Source of the DNA: Maribellus sp. YY47
Lineage (GTDB): Bacteria > Bacteroidota > Bacteroidia > Bacteroidales > Prolixibacteraceae
Direction: 5' to 3'
NCBI RefSeq assembly: GCF_023111095.1
Contig: NZ_JALGYW010000011.1
Coordinates: 111,286-175,285 of the forward strand
Length of the DNA stretch: 64,000 nucleotides
Below, piece by piece: positions 24,490 to 33,395 of this stretch. Positions within the stretch are counted from its first letter, which is position 1, and every line of letters begins with the position of its first letter. A program made the translations under genes and the position numbers. Under the pieces are notes generated by a model, which saw only the letters and a list, made by a program, of their open reading frames with translations, had not been told where the DNA came from and searched no databases.

Positions 24490-25296
24490 ATGAGTCTTAA
24501 AAAATTTTTGATCAGCCGGATCTTTTTGATCAACTTGATTATCGCAATTGCACTGGTTGCAGCGATTATAACCGTTACGCTTAGCAGCCTCAAAAGCTAT
24601 ACGCATCACGGCATTTCGTATAATGTTCCCGACCTGTCGGGGATGACCTATAACGAAGCAAAAGAATTGGCTGAAGCCAATCAGTTAAAAGTTGAGTTAC
24701 TTGATTCGGTTCACGACAAAACGGCTCGCCCGGGAGCAGTGGTCGACCAGGTCCCAACAGCCAACCAACAGGTAAAAGCAGGCCGTTTGATCTACCTGAC
24801 CATCAATGCAAGCGGAGCCGAAATGGTGACCATTCCAAAACTTACCGATATTTCATTCAGGCAGGCTCAGGTATTGCTCGATAACTGCGGACTTACCATC
24901 GACAGCATTTCTTACCAGCCATCGGAATACACCGATTTGGTGCTGAGCGCCTACCAGGAAGGGAAAGCAATAAATGAGGGAGACCGACTTGAAAAAGGAA
25001 GTTCAGTTACACTGGTAGTTGGGCAAAGCCGGGGAAATGTGGAAACCATTTTACCCAACCTTAACGGAATGTTTATCGACGATGCACGATTAGCTCTTAC
25101 CGATGCCCGGCTGAATATGGGAGTCGTTATTTACGACACTTCCATCACCACAAAAGAAGATACGCTGAATGCCAGAATATGGAAACAAATGCCGGATACA
25201 CGTCAGGTGCAAAAAGTATATCTCGGAAGTTCAGTCGATCTTTGGCTAACCGTTGACAACGAAAAACTATCGGCCGGCGACACCACAGAACAATAG
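24490..25296 (+). CDS. Membrane-anchored protein with three PASTA domains
   Basis: The protein has 268 residues with one N-terminal membrane helix (about 10-33). Three PASTA-like repeats follow (about 44-108, 112-178 and 183-256). Each has the family pattern of a proline-initiated segment (VPDLSGMTYNEA, IPKLTDISFRQA, LPNLNGMFIDDA), a later helix and a terminal beta strand. PASTA domains bind peptidoglycan fragments in kinases and penicillin-binding proteins. Here there is no kinase or transpeptidase domain, so this is a standalone periplasmic PASTA protein. It is followed after six bases by rluD and then ddl, which suggests a role in the cell wall (inference). Confidence 0.85.
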   Translation: MSLKKFLISRIFLINLIIAIALVAAIITVTLSSLKSYTHHGISYNVPDLSGMTYNEAKELAEANQLKVELLDSVHDKTARPGAVVDQVPTANQQVKAGRLIYLTINASGAEMVTIPKLTDISFRQAQVLLDNCGLTIDSISYQPSEYTDLVLSAYQEGKAINEGDRLEKGSSVTLVVGQSRGNVETILPNLNGMFIDDARLALTDARLNMGVVIYDTSITTKEDTLNARIWKQMPDTRQVQKVYLGSSVDLWLTVDNEKLSAGDTTEQ

Positions 25297-25302
25297 CAAA
25301 AT

Positions 25303-26349
25303 ATGACAGAATACATAGAAGATAACGAAGAGTTGGAAGAAGAGGAAAGTGGTCTTTACGAACACTTTCGGCTATCGGTTGACGCCGGACAGTCGGCAGT
25401 ACGCATCGATAAGTTTTTGTCGAACCGCATTGAGAATGCATCAAGAAGTCGCATTCAGGCAGCAGCCGATGGAGGAAATATTCTGGTCAACGGAGAAGCT
25501 GTAAAATCGAATTACAAGGTAAAACCCAACGACGAGATTCAAATCGTAATGGATTACCCCCGGCGCGAATTAAAGATCATTCCCGAAGATATTCCGCTCG
25601 ATATCGTTTACGAAGATGATCAACTGATCGTGATTAACAAACCGCCGGGACTGGTGGTTCATCCCGGACATGGCAACTACTCGGGAACACTGGTTAATGC
25701 ACTGGCTTATTACTTTAAAGATCTGCCGTTGTTTAACAGCGAAGATCCGCGTCCGGGACTTGTTCACCGCATCGACAAAGACACATCGGGACTGCTGGTG
25801 GTGGCAAAAACCGAACATGCAAAAATCCACCTGGCCCGTCAGTTTTTCGACAAAACCAGCGAACGTCTGTACCAGGCCATTGTATGGGGCAGCGTAAAAG
25901 ACGATGAAGGTACGATAACAGGGAACATTGGCCGCAGTTTGAACAACCGCCAGGTATTCACGGTATTTCCGGAAGAAGATTACGGTAAACATGCCGTTAC
26001 ACACTACCGGGTACTAAAACGCATCGGATACGTTTCGCTGGTTGAATGTCGTCTCGAAACCGGAAGAACACACCAGATCAGGGTGCACATGAAATACATC
26101 AACCACCCGCTATTCAACGACGCCAACTACGGAGGCGACCAAATCCTTAGGGGAACAACCTTTACCAAATACAGGCAATTTGTACAAAACTGTTTTAAAG
26201 TAATTCCGCGACAGGCGCTCCATGCAAAAACACTCGGATTTATCCATCCCACAACGGGTGAAAAAATGTCGTTTAACTCGGAATTGCCAGATGACATGGT
26301 ACAGGCAATTGAAAAATGGGAAAATTATATAGCAAACAGAAATGACTAA
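25303..26349 (+). CDS. rluD: RluA-family 23S rRNA pseudouridine synthase, RluD-like
   Basis: The 348-residue protein has an N-terminal S4 RNA-binding domain (about 30-90, in RIDKFLSNRIENASRSRIQA) and an RluA-type synthase domain. The catalytic motif is GLVHRIDKDTSGLLVVAK, with the catalytic Asp in HRID. The C-terminal ETGRTHQIRVHMKYINHPL motif is also conserved. RluD-type enzymes make pseudouridines in helix 69 of 23S rRNA. RluC and RluA paralogues look similar, so the exact sites are inferred. It overlaps ddl by eight bases. Confidence 0.9.
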   Translation: MTEYIEDNEELEEEESGLYEHFRLSVDAGQSAVRIDKFLSNRIENASRSRIQAAADGGNILVNGEAVKSNYKVKPNDEIQIVMDYPRRELKIIPEDIPLDIVYEDDQLIVINKPPGLVVHPGHGNYSGTLVNALAYYFKDLPLFNSEDPRPGLVHRIDKDTSGLLVVAKTEHAKIHLARQFFDKTSERLYQAIVWGSVKDDEGTITGNIGRSLNNRQVFTVFPEEDYGKHAVTHYRVLKRIGYVSLVECRLETGRTHQIRVHMKYINHPLFNDANYGGDQILRGTTFTKYRQFVQNCFKVIPRQALHAKTLGFIHPTTGEKMSFNSELPDDMVQAIEKWENYIANRND

Positions 26350-27334
26350 CATATTTTCGAAACCCAATGTGGCTGTAGTAGCCGGCGGTAACTCTTCGGA
26401 GTTTGTTGTTTCAGTAAAAAGTGGCGCCAATGTAATGAAGGCGATCGATACGCAACGGTTCACACCGTGGCTGGTTGAAATACAAAACGACCGCTGGGAG
26501 GTTTTTCAAAACAATTACAAAATTTCGGACATCGATAAGTCTGATTTTAGTTTTCAGTTTCAAGGCGAAAAAATCAAATTTGATTTTGCCTACATCACCA
26601 TTCACGGAACACCGGGAGAAGACGGAATTCTGCAAGCATATTTCGAATTAATGGGAGTTCCCTACTCCAGCTGTAATGTTCACTCGTCTTCCCTCACTTT
26701 CAACAAATGGTTTTGCAGCAACTACCTGCGCAGCATGGGTATTCCCATGGCAAAATCGCTGAAATTCAGCGTCGGTGACACTATTGATCCTGATTTTATC
26801 ATTGAAAAAGTGGGGCTGCCTGCGTTTGTAAAACCCAATGCCGGAGGTTCGAGTTTTGGGATCACAAAAGTAAAATCGAAAGAAGAAGTGGAAGCCGCCA
26901 TCCGGAAAGCGTGGCAGGAAAGCGACGAAGCGCTGGTCGAGCAATTTATCGACGGCCAGGAGTTCACCTGCGGAGCACTGAAAGTGAAAGGTGAAATGAC
27001 TGTATTCCCGATTACGGAAGTACTTCCCAAAAACGAGTTTTTTGATTACGAAGCAAAATATACACCCGGTGTAACCGACGAAATTACACCGGCACGTCTT
27101 CCGGAAGACCTAACGCAAAAGTGCCGGGAATTAACCGCGGAAATCTATGATTTATGCGAGTGCGACGGCATTGTGCGTGTCGACTACATTTTAAAAGACG
27201 GGTTGTTTCATTTCCTGGAAGTAAATACCACGCCGGGAATGACCGGAACCAGCTTTGTCCCGCAACAAATCGAGGCAATGGGATCGAGTTTACAGGAAAT
27301 CCTTACAAAAATTATTGAGGCGAAATTAGCGTAA
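26342..27334 (+). CDS. ddl: D-alanine--D-alanine ligase
   Basis: This 330-residue ATP-grasp ligase makes the D-Ala-D-Ala dipeptide for peptidoglycan. The N-terminal segment (NVAVVAGGNSSEFVVS) and the ATP-grasp segments (FVKPNAGGSSFGITKV, LVEQFIDGQEFTCG, and EVNTTPGMTGTSFVPQQ with the substrate-binding loop) are intact. The HGTPGEDG motif after the first domain is also present. The start overlaps the end of rluD, so translation is coupled. The PASTA-rluD-ddl order links peptidoglycan-binding and peptidoglycan-building genes in one operon. Confidence 0.95.
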   Translation: MTNIFSKPNVAVVAGGNSSEFVVSVKSGANVMKAIDTQRFTPWLVEIQNDRWEVFQNNYKISDIDKSDFSFQFQGEKIKFDFAYITIHGTPGEDGILQAYFELMGVPYSSCNVHSSSLTFNKWFCSNYLRSMGIPMAKSLKFSVGDTIDPDFIIEKVGLPAFVKPNAGGSSFGITKVKSKEEVEAAIRKAWQESDEALVEQFIDGQEFTCGALKVKGEMTVFPITEVLPKNEFFDYEAKYTPGVTDEITPARLPEDLTQKCRELTAEIYDLCECDGIVRVDYILKDGLFHFLEVNTTPGMTGTSFVPQQIEAMGSSLQEILTKIIEAKLA

Positions 27335-27388
27335 ATACCAATTAACAATTGTGAATAACAGACGTTAAAATACGGTGACAAGATTCTC

Positions 27389-27419
27389 TTGTTGCCTCAC
27401 CTTGTTATTCCTATTTTTG
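27389..27419 (+). promoter_or_regulatory. Promoter of dnaB
   Basis: TTG (27389-27391), 20 bases, then TATTTTTG (27412-27419) fits the Bacteroidota promoter with a slightly short -33 element. The start of transcription would be near 27426, 34 bases before the start codon. Confidence 0.6.
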
Positions 27420-27459
27420 ACATTCATATTCCACACATATTTTAATTTTTTAGCAAACC

Positions 27460-28989
27460 ATGGCAGAACGAAGAAGAGGCACCCCATCTCCAACCATCGA
27501 CCAGATAAACGCACAGTATGGCAAACTCCCACCCCAGGCAGTAGATGTGGAAGAAGCGGTTTTGGGAGCTTTAATGCTGGAGCGGGATGCTATTGTTACC
27601 GTAGCCGATATTATTGAAGCCAAAAGCTTTTACAAAGACGAGCACCGCAAAATTTTTGAAGCGATTCAGGCCTTATCCGGAAAAGAAAAACCTGTCGACC
27701 TTTTGATGGTTACACAGGAATTAAAAGACCGCAACCAGCTCGACGAAGTAGGTGGCCCCGGCTACATTACTCAACTTACCCGCCGGGTAGCATCGGCCGC
27801 TCACATTGAGTTCCACGCCAGGATTATTGCCCAAAAATACATTCAACGCGAACTGATCCGCGTTTCCAGTGAGATTCAAACAAAAGCCTACGACGACACC
27901 CTCGACGTGGATGACCTGATTGACTTTTCAGAATCTGCACTTTTCAAGGTTTCCGAAGGGAACATCAAAAAAGAAACAGTCCCGATCAAACCCATCCTGA
28001 ACCAGGCAGTACTTCAGATTGAAGCCGCACGGAGCAAACCCGACGGGTTAAGTGGCGTTCCCTCAGGTTTTACTGCGGTAGACAGGATTACTTCGGGCTG
28101 GGAACCATCGGCCCTGATTATCCTGGCTGCACGTCCGGCAATGGGAAAGACGGCATTTGTACTTTCCATGGCACGTAACATGGCTGTTGATCACCGGCAA
28201 GGAGTTGCCATATTCTCGCTTGAGATGTCATCGCTACAGTTGGTTAACCGTTTAATATCAGCAGAAACCGAATTGGGAGGTGAAAAAATTAAAACCGGAA
28301 AACTGGAGGATTACGAATGGGCGCAGCTCAACCAGCGTATTAAAACACTGGATGATGCCCCTATTTTTATCGACGACACCCCTGCCCTTTCTATTTTTGA
28401 ATTCAGGGCCAAATGCCGACGCCTGAAGATGCAGCACGACATTAACATTATTATCGTCGATTACCTTCAGCTAATGACCGCCGGGGCTGATACACGCGGA
28501 AGCCGTGAACAGGAGGTAAGTATGATCTCGCGTTCGCTAAAAGCCATTGCCAAGGAATTGAACGTACCGATTATTGCACTGTCGCAGCTGAGTCGTGCCG
28601 TGGAATCGCGCGAGGGGAAACGCCCGCAGCTTTCCGACCTTCGTGAATCGGGAGCGATTGAGCAGGATGCCGATATTGTTTGCTTTATTCACCGCCCGGA
28701 ATATTTTGGGATTACGGAAGATGAATCCGGAAATTCGCTGTTGGGAATTGCAGAGCTTATTATTGCCAAACACCGTAACGGCGCCACAGCCGATGTGCCG
28801 CTGAAATTCCAGAAAGAAATGGCAAAATTCTCCGATCTTGATCCGCATTTTGGTAACGACTATAACAACGATGTACGAACCTTTCGCTCTTCCATGAATA
28901 TGGATGAAGGATCAATGGGAGTTGGAATGGAAAGCAACAGCGGATTCGACACCTATCACGCTTCGAATACCGATGCTCCTCCGTTTTAA
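27460..28989 (+). CDS. dnaB: Replicative DNA helicase DnaB
   Basis: The 509-residue protein has an N-terminal helical domain (about 15-120, beginning PPQAVDVEEAVLGALML) and a RecA-like helicase domain with Walker A (ARPAMGKTAFVLS), Walker B (IIIVDYLQLM) and the DnaB motif region SQLSRAVESREGKRP. It is the hexameric helicase that unwinds DNA at the replication fork. The C-terminal 50 residues are Asp/Ser/Gly-rich and likely disordered. No intein is present. It stands alone with its own promoter. Confidence 0.97.
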   Translation: MAERRRGTPSPTIDQINAQYGKLPPQAVDVEEAVLGALMLERDAIVTVADIIEAKSFYKDEHRKIFEAIQALSGKEKPVDLLMVTQELKDRNQLDEVGGPGYITQLTRRVASAAHIEFHARIIAQKYIQRELIRVSSEIQTKAYDDTLDVDDLIDFSESALFKVSEGNIKKETVPIKPILNQAVLQIEAARSKPDGLSGVPSGFTAVDRITSGWEPSALIILAARPAMGKTAFVLSMARNMAVDHRQGVAIFSLEMSSLQLVNRLISAETELGGEKIKTGKLEDYEWAQLNQRIKTLDDAPIFIDDTPALSIFEFRAKCRRLKMQHDINIIIVDYLQLMTAGADTRGSREQEVSMISRSLKAIAKELNVPIIALSQLSRAVESREGKRPQLSDLRESGAIEQDADIVCFIHRPEYFGITEDESGNSLLGIAELIIAKHRNGATADVPLKFQKEMAKFSDLDPHFGNDYNNDVRTFRSSMNMDEGSMGVGMESNSGFDTYHASNTDAPPF

Positions 28990-28990
28990 A

Positions 28991-29022
28991 TTGAACTTAA
29001 TCCCCGGTTAGTTGTATATTTG
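28991..29022 (+). promoter_or_regulatory. Promoter of the following exported protein gene
   Basis: TTG (28991-28993), 21 bases, then TATATTTG (29015-29022) fits the Bacteroidota primary promoter. Transcription would start near 29029, only a few bases before the ATG at 29036, which argues against the TTG at 29012 as start. Confidence 0.55.
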
Positions 29023-29035
29023 GGAAAACAGAAAA

Positions 29036-30301
29036 ATGAAGCTCAAGTCTATACTTACCCTATTCATTCTTTTGGTTGTCTTTCAGGCCAGGGCGCTGTA
29101 TCTTCTTATTCCCATGGACGATACACAAAAAGACCATTTGAAGGTCTACGGAATCGCCTACTGGACACTACAAAAAGATGTGGAAGTAAAATGGCTGCTC
29201 AACTACCGCGGAGGTAGTTTTCTGATGCAACATGTGCCGGAAATTGAAAATGAATGTGTTATTCGGGGGGTTACGTTTGAAACTATTGCCGATGCACAAG
29301 CCAATGCAATTCTCGCCGAAATAGCACGCCCTGAAGTTAACCAGGATGCCATTAGCATGACAAAGGCGCCTAAAATAGCGGTTTACTCCCCTCCCAACAA
29401 ACAACCCTGGGATGACGCGGTAACACTGGTTCTTACTTACGCCGAGATCGATTACGACGTCATTTACGACGAAGAAATACTGGATGGAAAACTGTCAGAC
29501 TACGACTGGCTTCACCTCCATCACGAAGACTTTACCGGGCAACACGGCAAATTCTGGCGCACCTATCAGCACATGCCCTGGTACCAGCAGGAAGTAAAAA
29601 TAAACAACGACCTGGCTCGAAAACTCGGATTCATAAAAGTCTCGGAAATGAAGTCGTTTGTCAGCCGCGAAATCGACAAATATGTGTTGAACGGTGGATT
29701 TCTGTTTGCCATGTGTGCCGCAACCGATACCTACGACATTTCGCTGGCTGCGGAAGGCGTTGATATTTGCCAGCCCATGTTTGACGGCGATCCGATGGAT
29801 CCCGATGCTGACGAGAAACTTGATTTCCACAGGACCTGTGCCTTTGAGAATTTCCACCTGGAAAAGAATCCGGAAGTTTACGAATTTTCCGACATCGATG
29901 CGACAGAAACCCGTAGAAATATAGTTGCCCGTGAAAACGATTATTTTACCCTGTTTGAATTTTCAGCCAAATGGGATCCCATTCCCACCATGTTATGTCA
30001 GAATCACCGAAACCTGATCAAAGGTTTTATGGGGCAAACCACAGCCTATCGAAAAGAGGTGATCAAGCCCAACGTGTTAATTATGGGCGAAAACAAACCG
30101 GCAAAAGAAGCCCGCTACATTCACGGTGAAAAAGGCAAAGGATTCTGGACCTTTTACGGAGGCCATGATCCGGAAGATTACCAACACCTGATCGGAGATC
30201 CTCCAACCGATCTAAATCTGCACCCCAATTCTCCGGGATATCGTTTAATCCTTAACAACATTCTTTTCCCGGCAGCCAAAAAGAAGAAAAGAAAGACGTA
30301 G
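29036..30301 (+). CDS. Conserved exported protein, in the family often labelled asparagine synthetase B
   Basis: From the ATG at 29036 the protein has 421 residues with a signal peptide (1-20, ending ARA/L). The start of the mature part (LYLLIPMDDTQKDHLKVYGI) is highly characteristic of a Bacteroidota family that databases commonly call asparagine synthetase B. No glutaminase N-terminal Cys and no ATP pyrophosphatase SGG motif is visible, and an exported protein would not make asparagine, so I do not accept that function. The middle part (KIAVYSPPNKQPWDDAVTLV, YDWLHLHHEDF) resembles a glutamine-amidotransferase-like Rossmann fold. The C-terminus is Lys/Arg-rich. The true role is unknown. Confidence 0.75.
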   Translation: MKLKSILTLFILLVVFQARALYLLIPMDDTQKDHLKVYGIAYWTLQKDVEVKWLLNYRGGSFLMQHVPEIENECVIRGVTFETIADAQANAILAEIARPEVNQDAISMTKAPKIAVYSPPNKQPWDDAVTLVLTYAEIDYDVIYDEEILDGKLSDYDWLHLHHEDFTGQHGKFWRTYQHMPWYQQEVKINNDLARKLGFIKVSEMKSFVSREIDKYVLNGGFLFAMCAATDTYDISLAAEGVDICQPMFDGDPMDPDADEKLDFHRTCAFENFHLEKNPEVYEFSDIDATETRRNIVARENDYFTLFEFSAKWDPIPTMLCQNHRNLIKGFMGQTTAYRKEVIKPNVLIMGENKPAKEARYIHGEKGKGFWTFYGGHDPEDYQHLIGDPPTDLNLHPNSPGYRLILNNILFPAAKKKKRKT

Positions 30302-30758
30302 CGAACTACTTACTATAACATAGATCTCTTTTGCGATACATCTGCTCATCTCACACATTATTATAAAAGAATTTTCCGGGGGCTGGACAGTCTCTTGGGA
30401 CTTGTGGTACACCTCTAAGATCACAACATAAAAATATTGATGCGAAACATAACATCTCTGGGGCTTTACATAAGAATAAAAGGTATGCAAGACTATCGTG
30501 TTACGGATTTTTATAGTAAAACAAAAATACCATGTAACGGCAGAGCTATTTTTCAAACTTAGTGCGAACCAATCCCGACAGCTCTTGTAAACTTTACCGC
30601 ATGAAAGCAGCTCTTACGCAAAAGCGGGAGCAATGGCTTGTTAAAATGGCAACATATCCTTCTTTTTTTTTAGTAAATGGAGCCGACAGAAGATTCAGCT
30701 AAAATGACTTTTAGTCGGAAGCAACAATTATCCTCACACCAGTGACAAAAACGGCACA
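30302..30758. other. Intergenic region without a recognisable gene
   Basis: This stretch lies between the exported protein and the terminator of the susCD-DUF1735 operon. Short open frames in it have no coding character. A weak hairpin (CTAAAA/TTTTAG near 30700-30715) was seen, but no promoter, RNA gene or insertion-sequence end could be supported. Confidence 0.5.
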
Positions 30759-30799
30759 TAAAAAAAGCGATGAACCAAGATCTATGATTCATCGCTTTT
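30759..30799 (-). terminator. Terminator of the first susCD operon
   Basis: AAAAGCGATGAA (30763-30774) and TTCATCGCTTTT (30788-30799) form a 12-base stem, and on the minus strand a T tract follows. It lies 61 bases beyond the stop codon of the DUF1735 gene. Confidence 0.88.
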
Positions 30800-30859
30800 A
30801 ATAAACTCCGCGTAACGAATACGCAATATTCTACGAATTAAATTCCTTTAAAGCTTACA

Positions 30860-31825
30860 TTATAAATCTTCAAGGAAAGTATACGTTTCAACCATATGAC
30901 AACGATAGTGAGGAGGAGTTGTTACAACCGACGGCTGAACCATATAGTAAGATACCTGAAATGATTTTGTTGCCGGATCATATTTATTAACTCCTGCTGG
31001 ATCAAGCACAGCACTACGCGTATTGCTGGCAGGTTGTCCGTAATAATTCGTTACTTCTGTAATATTTCCATTATCATCGAAAGTGAAAACTGGGCAGAAT
31101 GATCCCCATCCGCTATAACCACCCGAAGCGGTAGCCATACCATAGATGTAATCTTCCCAACCCATTTCTTCGTAGAAAAGAAGCCTGCTACCATCCAAGG
31201 TCTGTAATTGTACAGTATATGGTTCATCTCCAAATATTGTGGTAACATGCACGTAAGCTCCCAGGCTAGGCAGGTGATCCATCGTTCCGGTCACGACATA
31301 ACGTCCCTCATATTTATGCTTAATTTTCATATTAAGGGTGACATAGCCGAAATTACCACTGATAATGTATCCTTCTTTATCAACAGAAGTAATTGAAATC
31401 GCCACATACTGAGGATTGCTCTGTAATAGAGCAGTATTAATTGTTGCGATTAAAGCTACAGAACGTTCTCCTTTCGGAATAGTTACTGAAGCTGGTATTG
31501 TGATTCCATCCAGAGGAAACAGGTCCGAGTCAGAACCAACAATATCAGCAGTATTTGCAGTTGTTAAACTAACTACAATATCTTCCGATGCAGGTTTCTC
31601 AGCAGCCAGTCTTACTTCGCCAATCGTAACTTCCTTTACTCCTTCGGGTAAAAGCGTCAGGCTCTTTTCGTGCGAAGCACCAGCCGGAATTTCTATAATC
31701 TTATTTGCATTAAGATCAATCAGCCCGTAGTCCTGATTGTCGATATTGTCGTCATTCAAGCAGGAAGTCAGTCCTGCCGAAACAAACAGGGCGGACATCA
31801 GCAGTTTATATATATTCCTTTTCAT
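30860..31825 (-). CDS. DUF1735-containing surface lipoprotein
   Basis: The protein has 321 residues with a lipoprotein signal peptide (lipobox LTSC, Cys22). The residues after the cysteine (LNDDN) fit the Bacteroidota surface-export signal. An N-terminal DUF1735 immunoglobulin-like domain (about 50-165: EVRLAAEKPASEDIVVSLTT, later NPQYVAISITSVDKEGY) is followed by a second beta domain (about 170-321). It is the last gene of a susC-susD-DUF1735 operon. Such proteins usually bind glycans at the cell surface beside the SusCD transporter. The ligand is unknown, because no glycoside hydrolase gene is in the window. Confidence 0.85.
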   Translation of the reverse strand: MKRNIYKLLMSALFVSAGLTSCLNDDNIDNQDYGLIDLNANKIIEIPAGASHEKSLTLLPEGVKEVTIGEVRLAAEKPASEDIVVSLTTANTADIVGSDSDLFPLDGITIPASVTIPKGERSVALIATINTALLQSNPQYVAISITSVDKEGYIISGNFGYVTLNMKIKHKYEGRYVVTGTMDHLPSLGAYVHVTTIFGDEPYTVQLQTLDGSRLLFYEEMGWEDYIYGMATASGGYSGWGSFCPVFTFDDNGNITEVTNYYGQPASNTRSAVLDPAGVNKYDPATKSFQVSYYMVQPSVVTTPPHYRCHMVETYTFLEDL

Positions 31826-31850
31826 AATTATTTTCTTTAACTAATTAAAA

Positions 31851-33365
31851 TTACTTATCCCAAAAAATAGTAGCAGTCTGTGGGTTAATTGTTCCCTCAG
31901 CTGTTGCATTGGCACTATTATATTGATATTCTTCCTGCGGATAAATCATACGCTTTGGTATGACATTGGATCCACGGCTTTTATAGATTGACAGTGGCAC
32001 ATTGGGAATACCGGTGCGACGATAATCGGTCCATGTTTCAAGTCCGTTGATTCCAAACATAGCAATATACTTTTGAGTAAGAATCAATTTCAGTTTATCT
32101 TCGTTCTGATCCCATACGGCAAAAGTTTTCAGCGGTGCATTCAGATAAGCGTCGGCAGCATCTTCGGCATCTTCAACATCTAACCAAACATACGATTCTG
32201 TTACAGCATCTTCGTACATGGTCTTTGCATTGCCACTTAATGCACCGCGCTGAATAGCTTCTGCTTGTAGGAACATACTTTCAAAAGAAGTGAATAACCA
32301 CTGGGCCATTGAAGGACTTTTAGCAATACCTGGGCCAGCAACGTCCGATGAATTGGCCGCTGCTTTTTTCTCATTTTCAGGAGTTTCTGGAGGATATTCA
32401 TGGCCGTAATCAAAGCCAACATAGTCTTCCCCATTTGTTGGCGTTGCTGCCTTTGAATAGAAATACTCATAGCGAACATCATCATATGTCATTAGCATTT
32501 CCAACAAATAATTGTTCGCCCGATTAAAGTTATCTAAACCACCAGCATCGTTGATTTTGAATGAATTCCAGTAAGGATTCTGCTTATCCACGTCTTTTGC
32601 ATAGCCAGGTTGTACTTCAGCAGTTTCACCCGCAGCAAGGAAACCTCCCCCATTGGCAACAATTTTATCAATTTCGGTTTTCAAACCCGAATCTCCGAGC
32701 AATTCAGACTGGTGCATGACTAATCTTAAACGCTGAGTGTTGCCCAATTTTCGCCATAAATCAAAGTCTCCACCATAAACAATATCGGCACTTCTGATAT
32801 CCAGATTATCAGCAACCAAAGCTTCTTTTAATAAATTATCAGCTACTTCCAGATCCGCAATTAAGGCTGCATAAATTTCAGGACCTTTATCGTATGGAGT
32901 CAGCATATATTCACCAAGGTTAAAGGCCTTTGAGTACGGAACATTATTATACTGGTCAACCAATTGCATAAACCCAATTGATTTCAGAATTTTGGCGATT
33001 GCCTGATATCCTGTTTCATTTCTTGCTTCAGCATTCTTTTCAATTACATCAAGATCTTTCAGAATATCGTACATATTCAACCAGTTAGTACGGTTGAATG
33101 AAGAAGTGATAGCATAAGATTCTTCGTCGGTATTCGGACCGTATGTACCTGAACAACGTGCCCAGTACCCCATCCATCTGCTGTATACATCGTAATCAGT
33201 GGCAGACATTGCAGCGAGGCGGTGTACTGTCCTGGGGAAGACCAGGCTCGGTGTCATATTTTCTTCCACTGCTTTATTTGGATTCTGGTTAATGTCGAAA
33301 AAATTATCGCCACAACCGCTCAATAAGAAAGCCAGTGCAACTATTATATATGATAGCTTTTTCAT
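31851..33365 (-). CDS. SusD/RagB-family nutrient-binding lipoprotein
   Basis: The 504-residue lipoprotein (lipobox LSGC, Cys18) belongs to the SusD-like group of the RagB/SusD superfamily. Its start resembles FFDINQNPNKA, and it has helical repeats built around a TPR-like core (about 35-330) and the C-terminal region with QEEYQYNSANATAEGTINPQ. SusD proteins form the extracellular lid of the SusC transporter and bind the substrate. The gene lies 30 bases after susC and 25 bases before the DUF1735 gene on the minus strand, so the three are one operon. Confidence 0.9.
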   Translation of the reverse strand: MKKLSYIIVALAFLLSGCGDNFFDINQNPNKAVEENMTPSLVFPRTVHRLAAMSATDYDVYSRWMGYWARCSGTYGPNTDEESYAITSSFNRTNWLNMYDILKDLDVIEKNAEARNETGYQAIAKILKSIGFMQLVDQYNNVPYSKAFNLGEYMLTPYDKGPEIYAALIADLEVADNLLKEALVADNLDIRSADIVYGGDFDLWRKLGNTQRLRLVMHQSELLGDSGLKTEIDKIVANGGGFLAAGETAEVQPGYAKDVDKQNPYWNSFKINDAGGLDNFNRANNYLLEMLMTYDDVRYEYFYSKAATPTNGEDYVGFDYGHEYPPETPENEKKAAANSSDVAGPGIAKSPSMAQWLFTSFESMFLQAEAIQRGALSGNAKTMYEDAVTESYVWLDVEDAEDAADAYLNAPLKTFAVWDQNEDKLKLILTQKYIAMFGINGLETWTDYRRTGIPNVPLSIYKSRGSNVIPKRMIYPQEEYQYNSANATAEGTINPQTATIFWDK

Positions 33366-33395
33366 ATCTATTCTTTTTGAAAATTAAACTACAAA

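Noticed and set aside
29036..30301. Annotation as asparagine synthetase B
   Set aside because: The family label is common, but the glutaminase Cys, the SGG loop and cytoplasmic location expected for that enzyme are not visible; the protein has a signal peptide.
30245..30556. Open frame of about 100 codons in the 30.3-30.6 kb gap
   Set aside because: It runs antisense into the end of the exported-protein gene, has biased composition typical of noncoding frames and no homology that I recognise.
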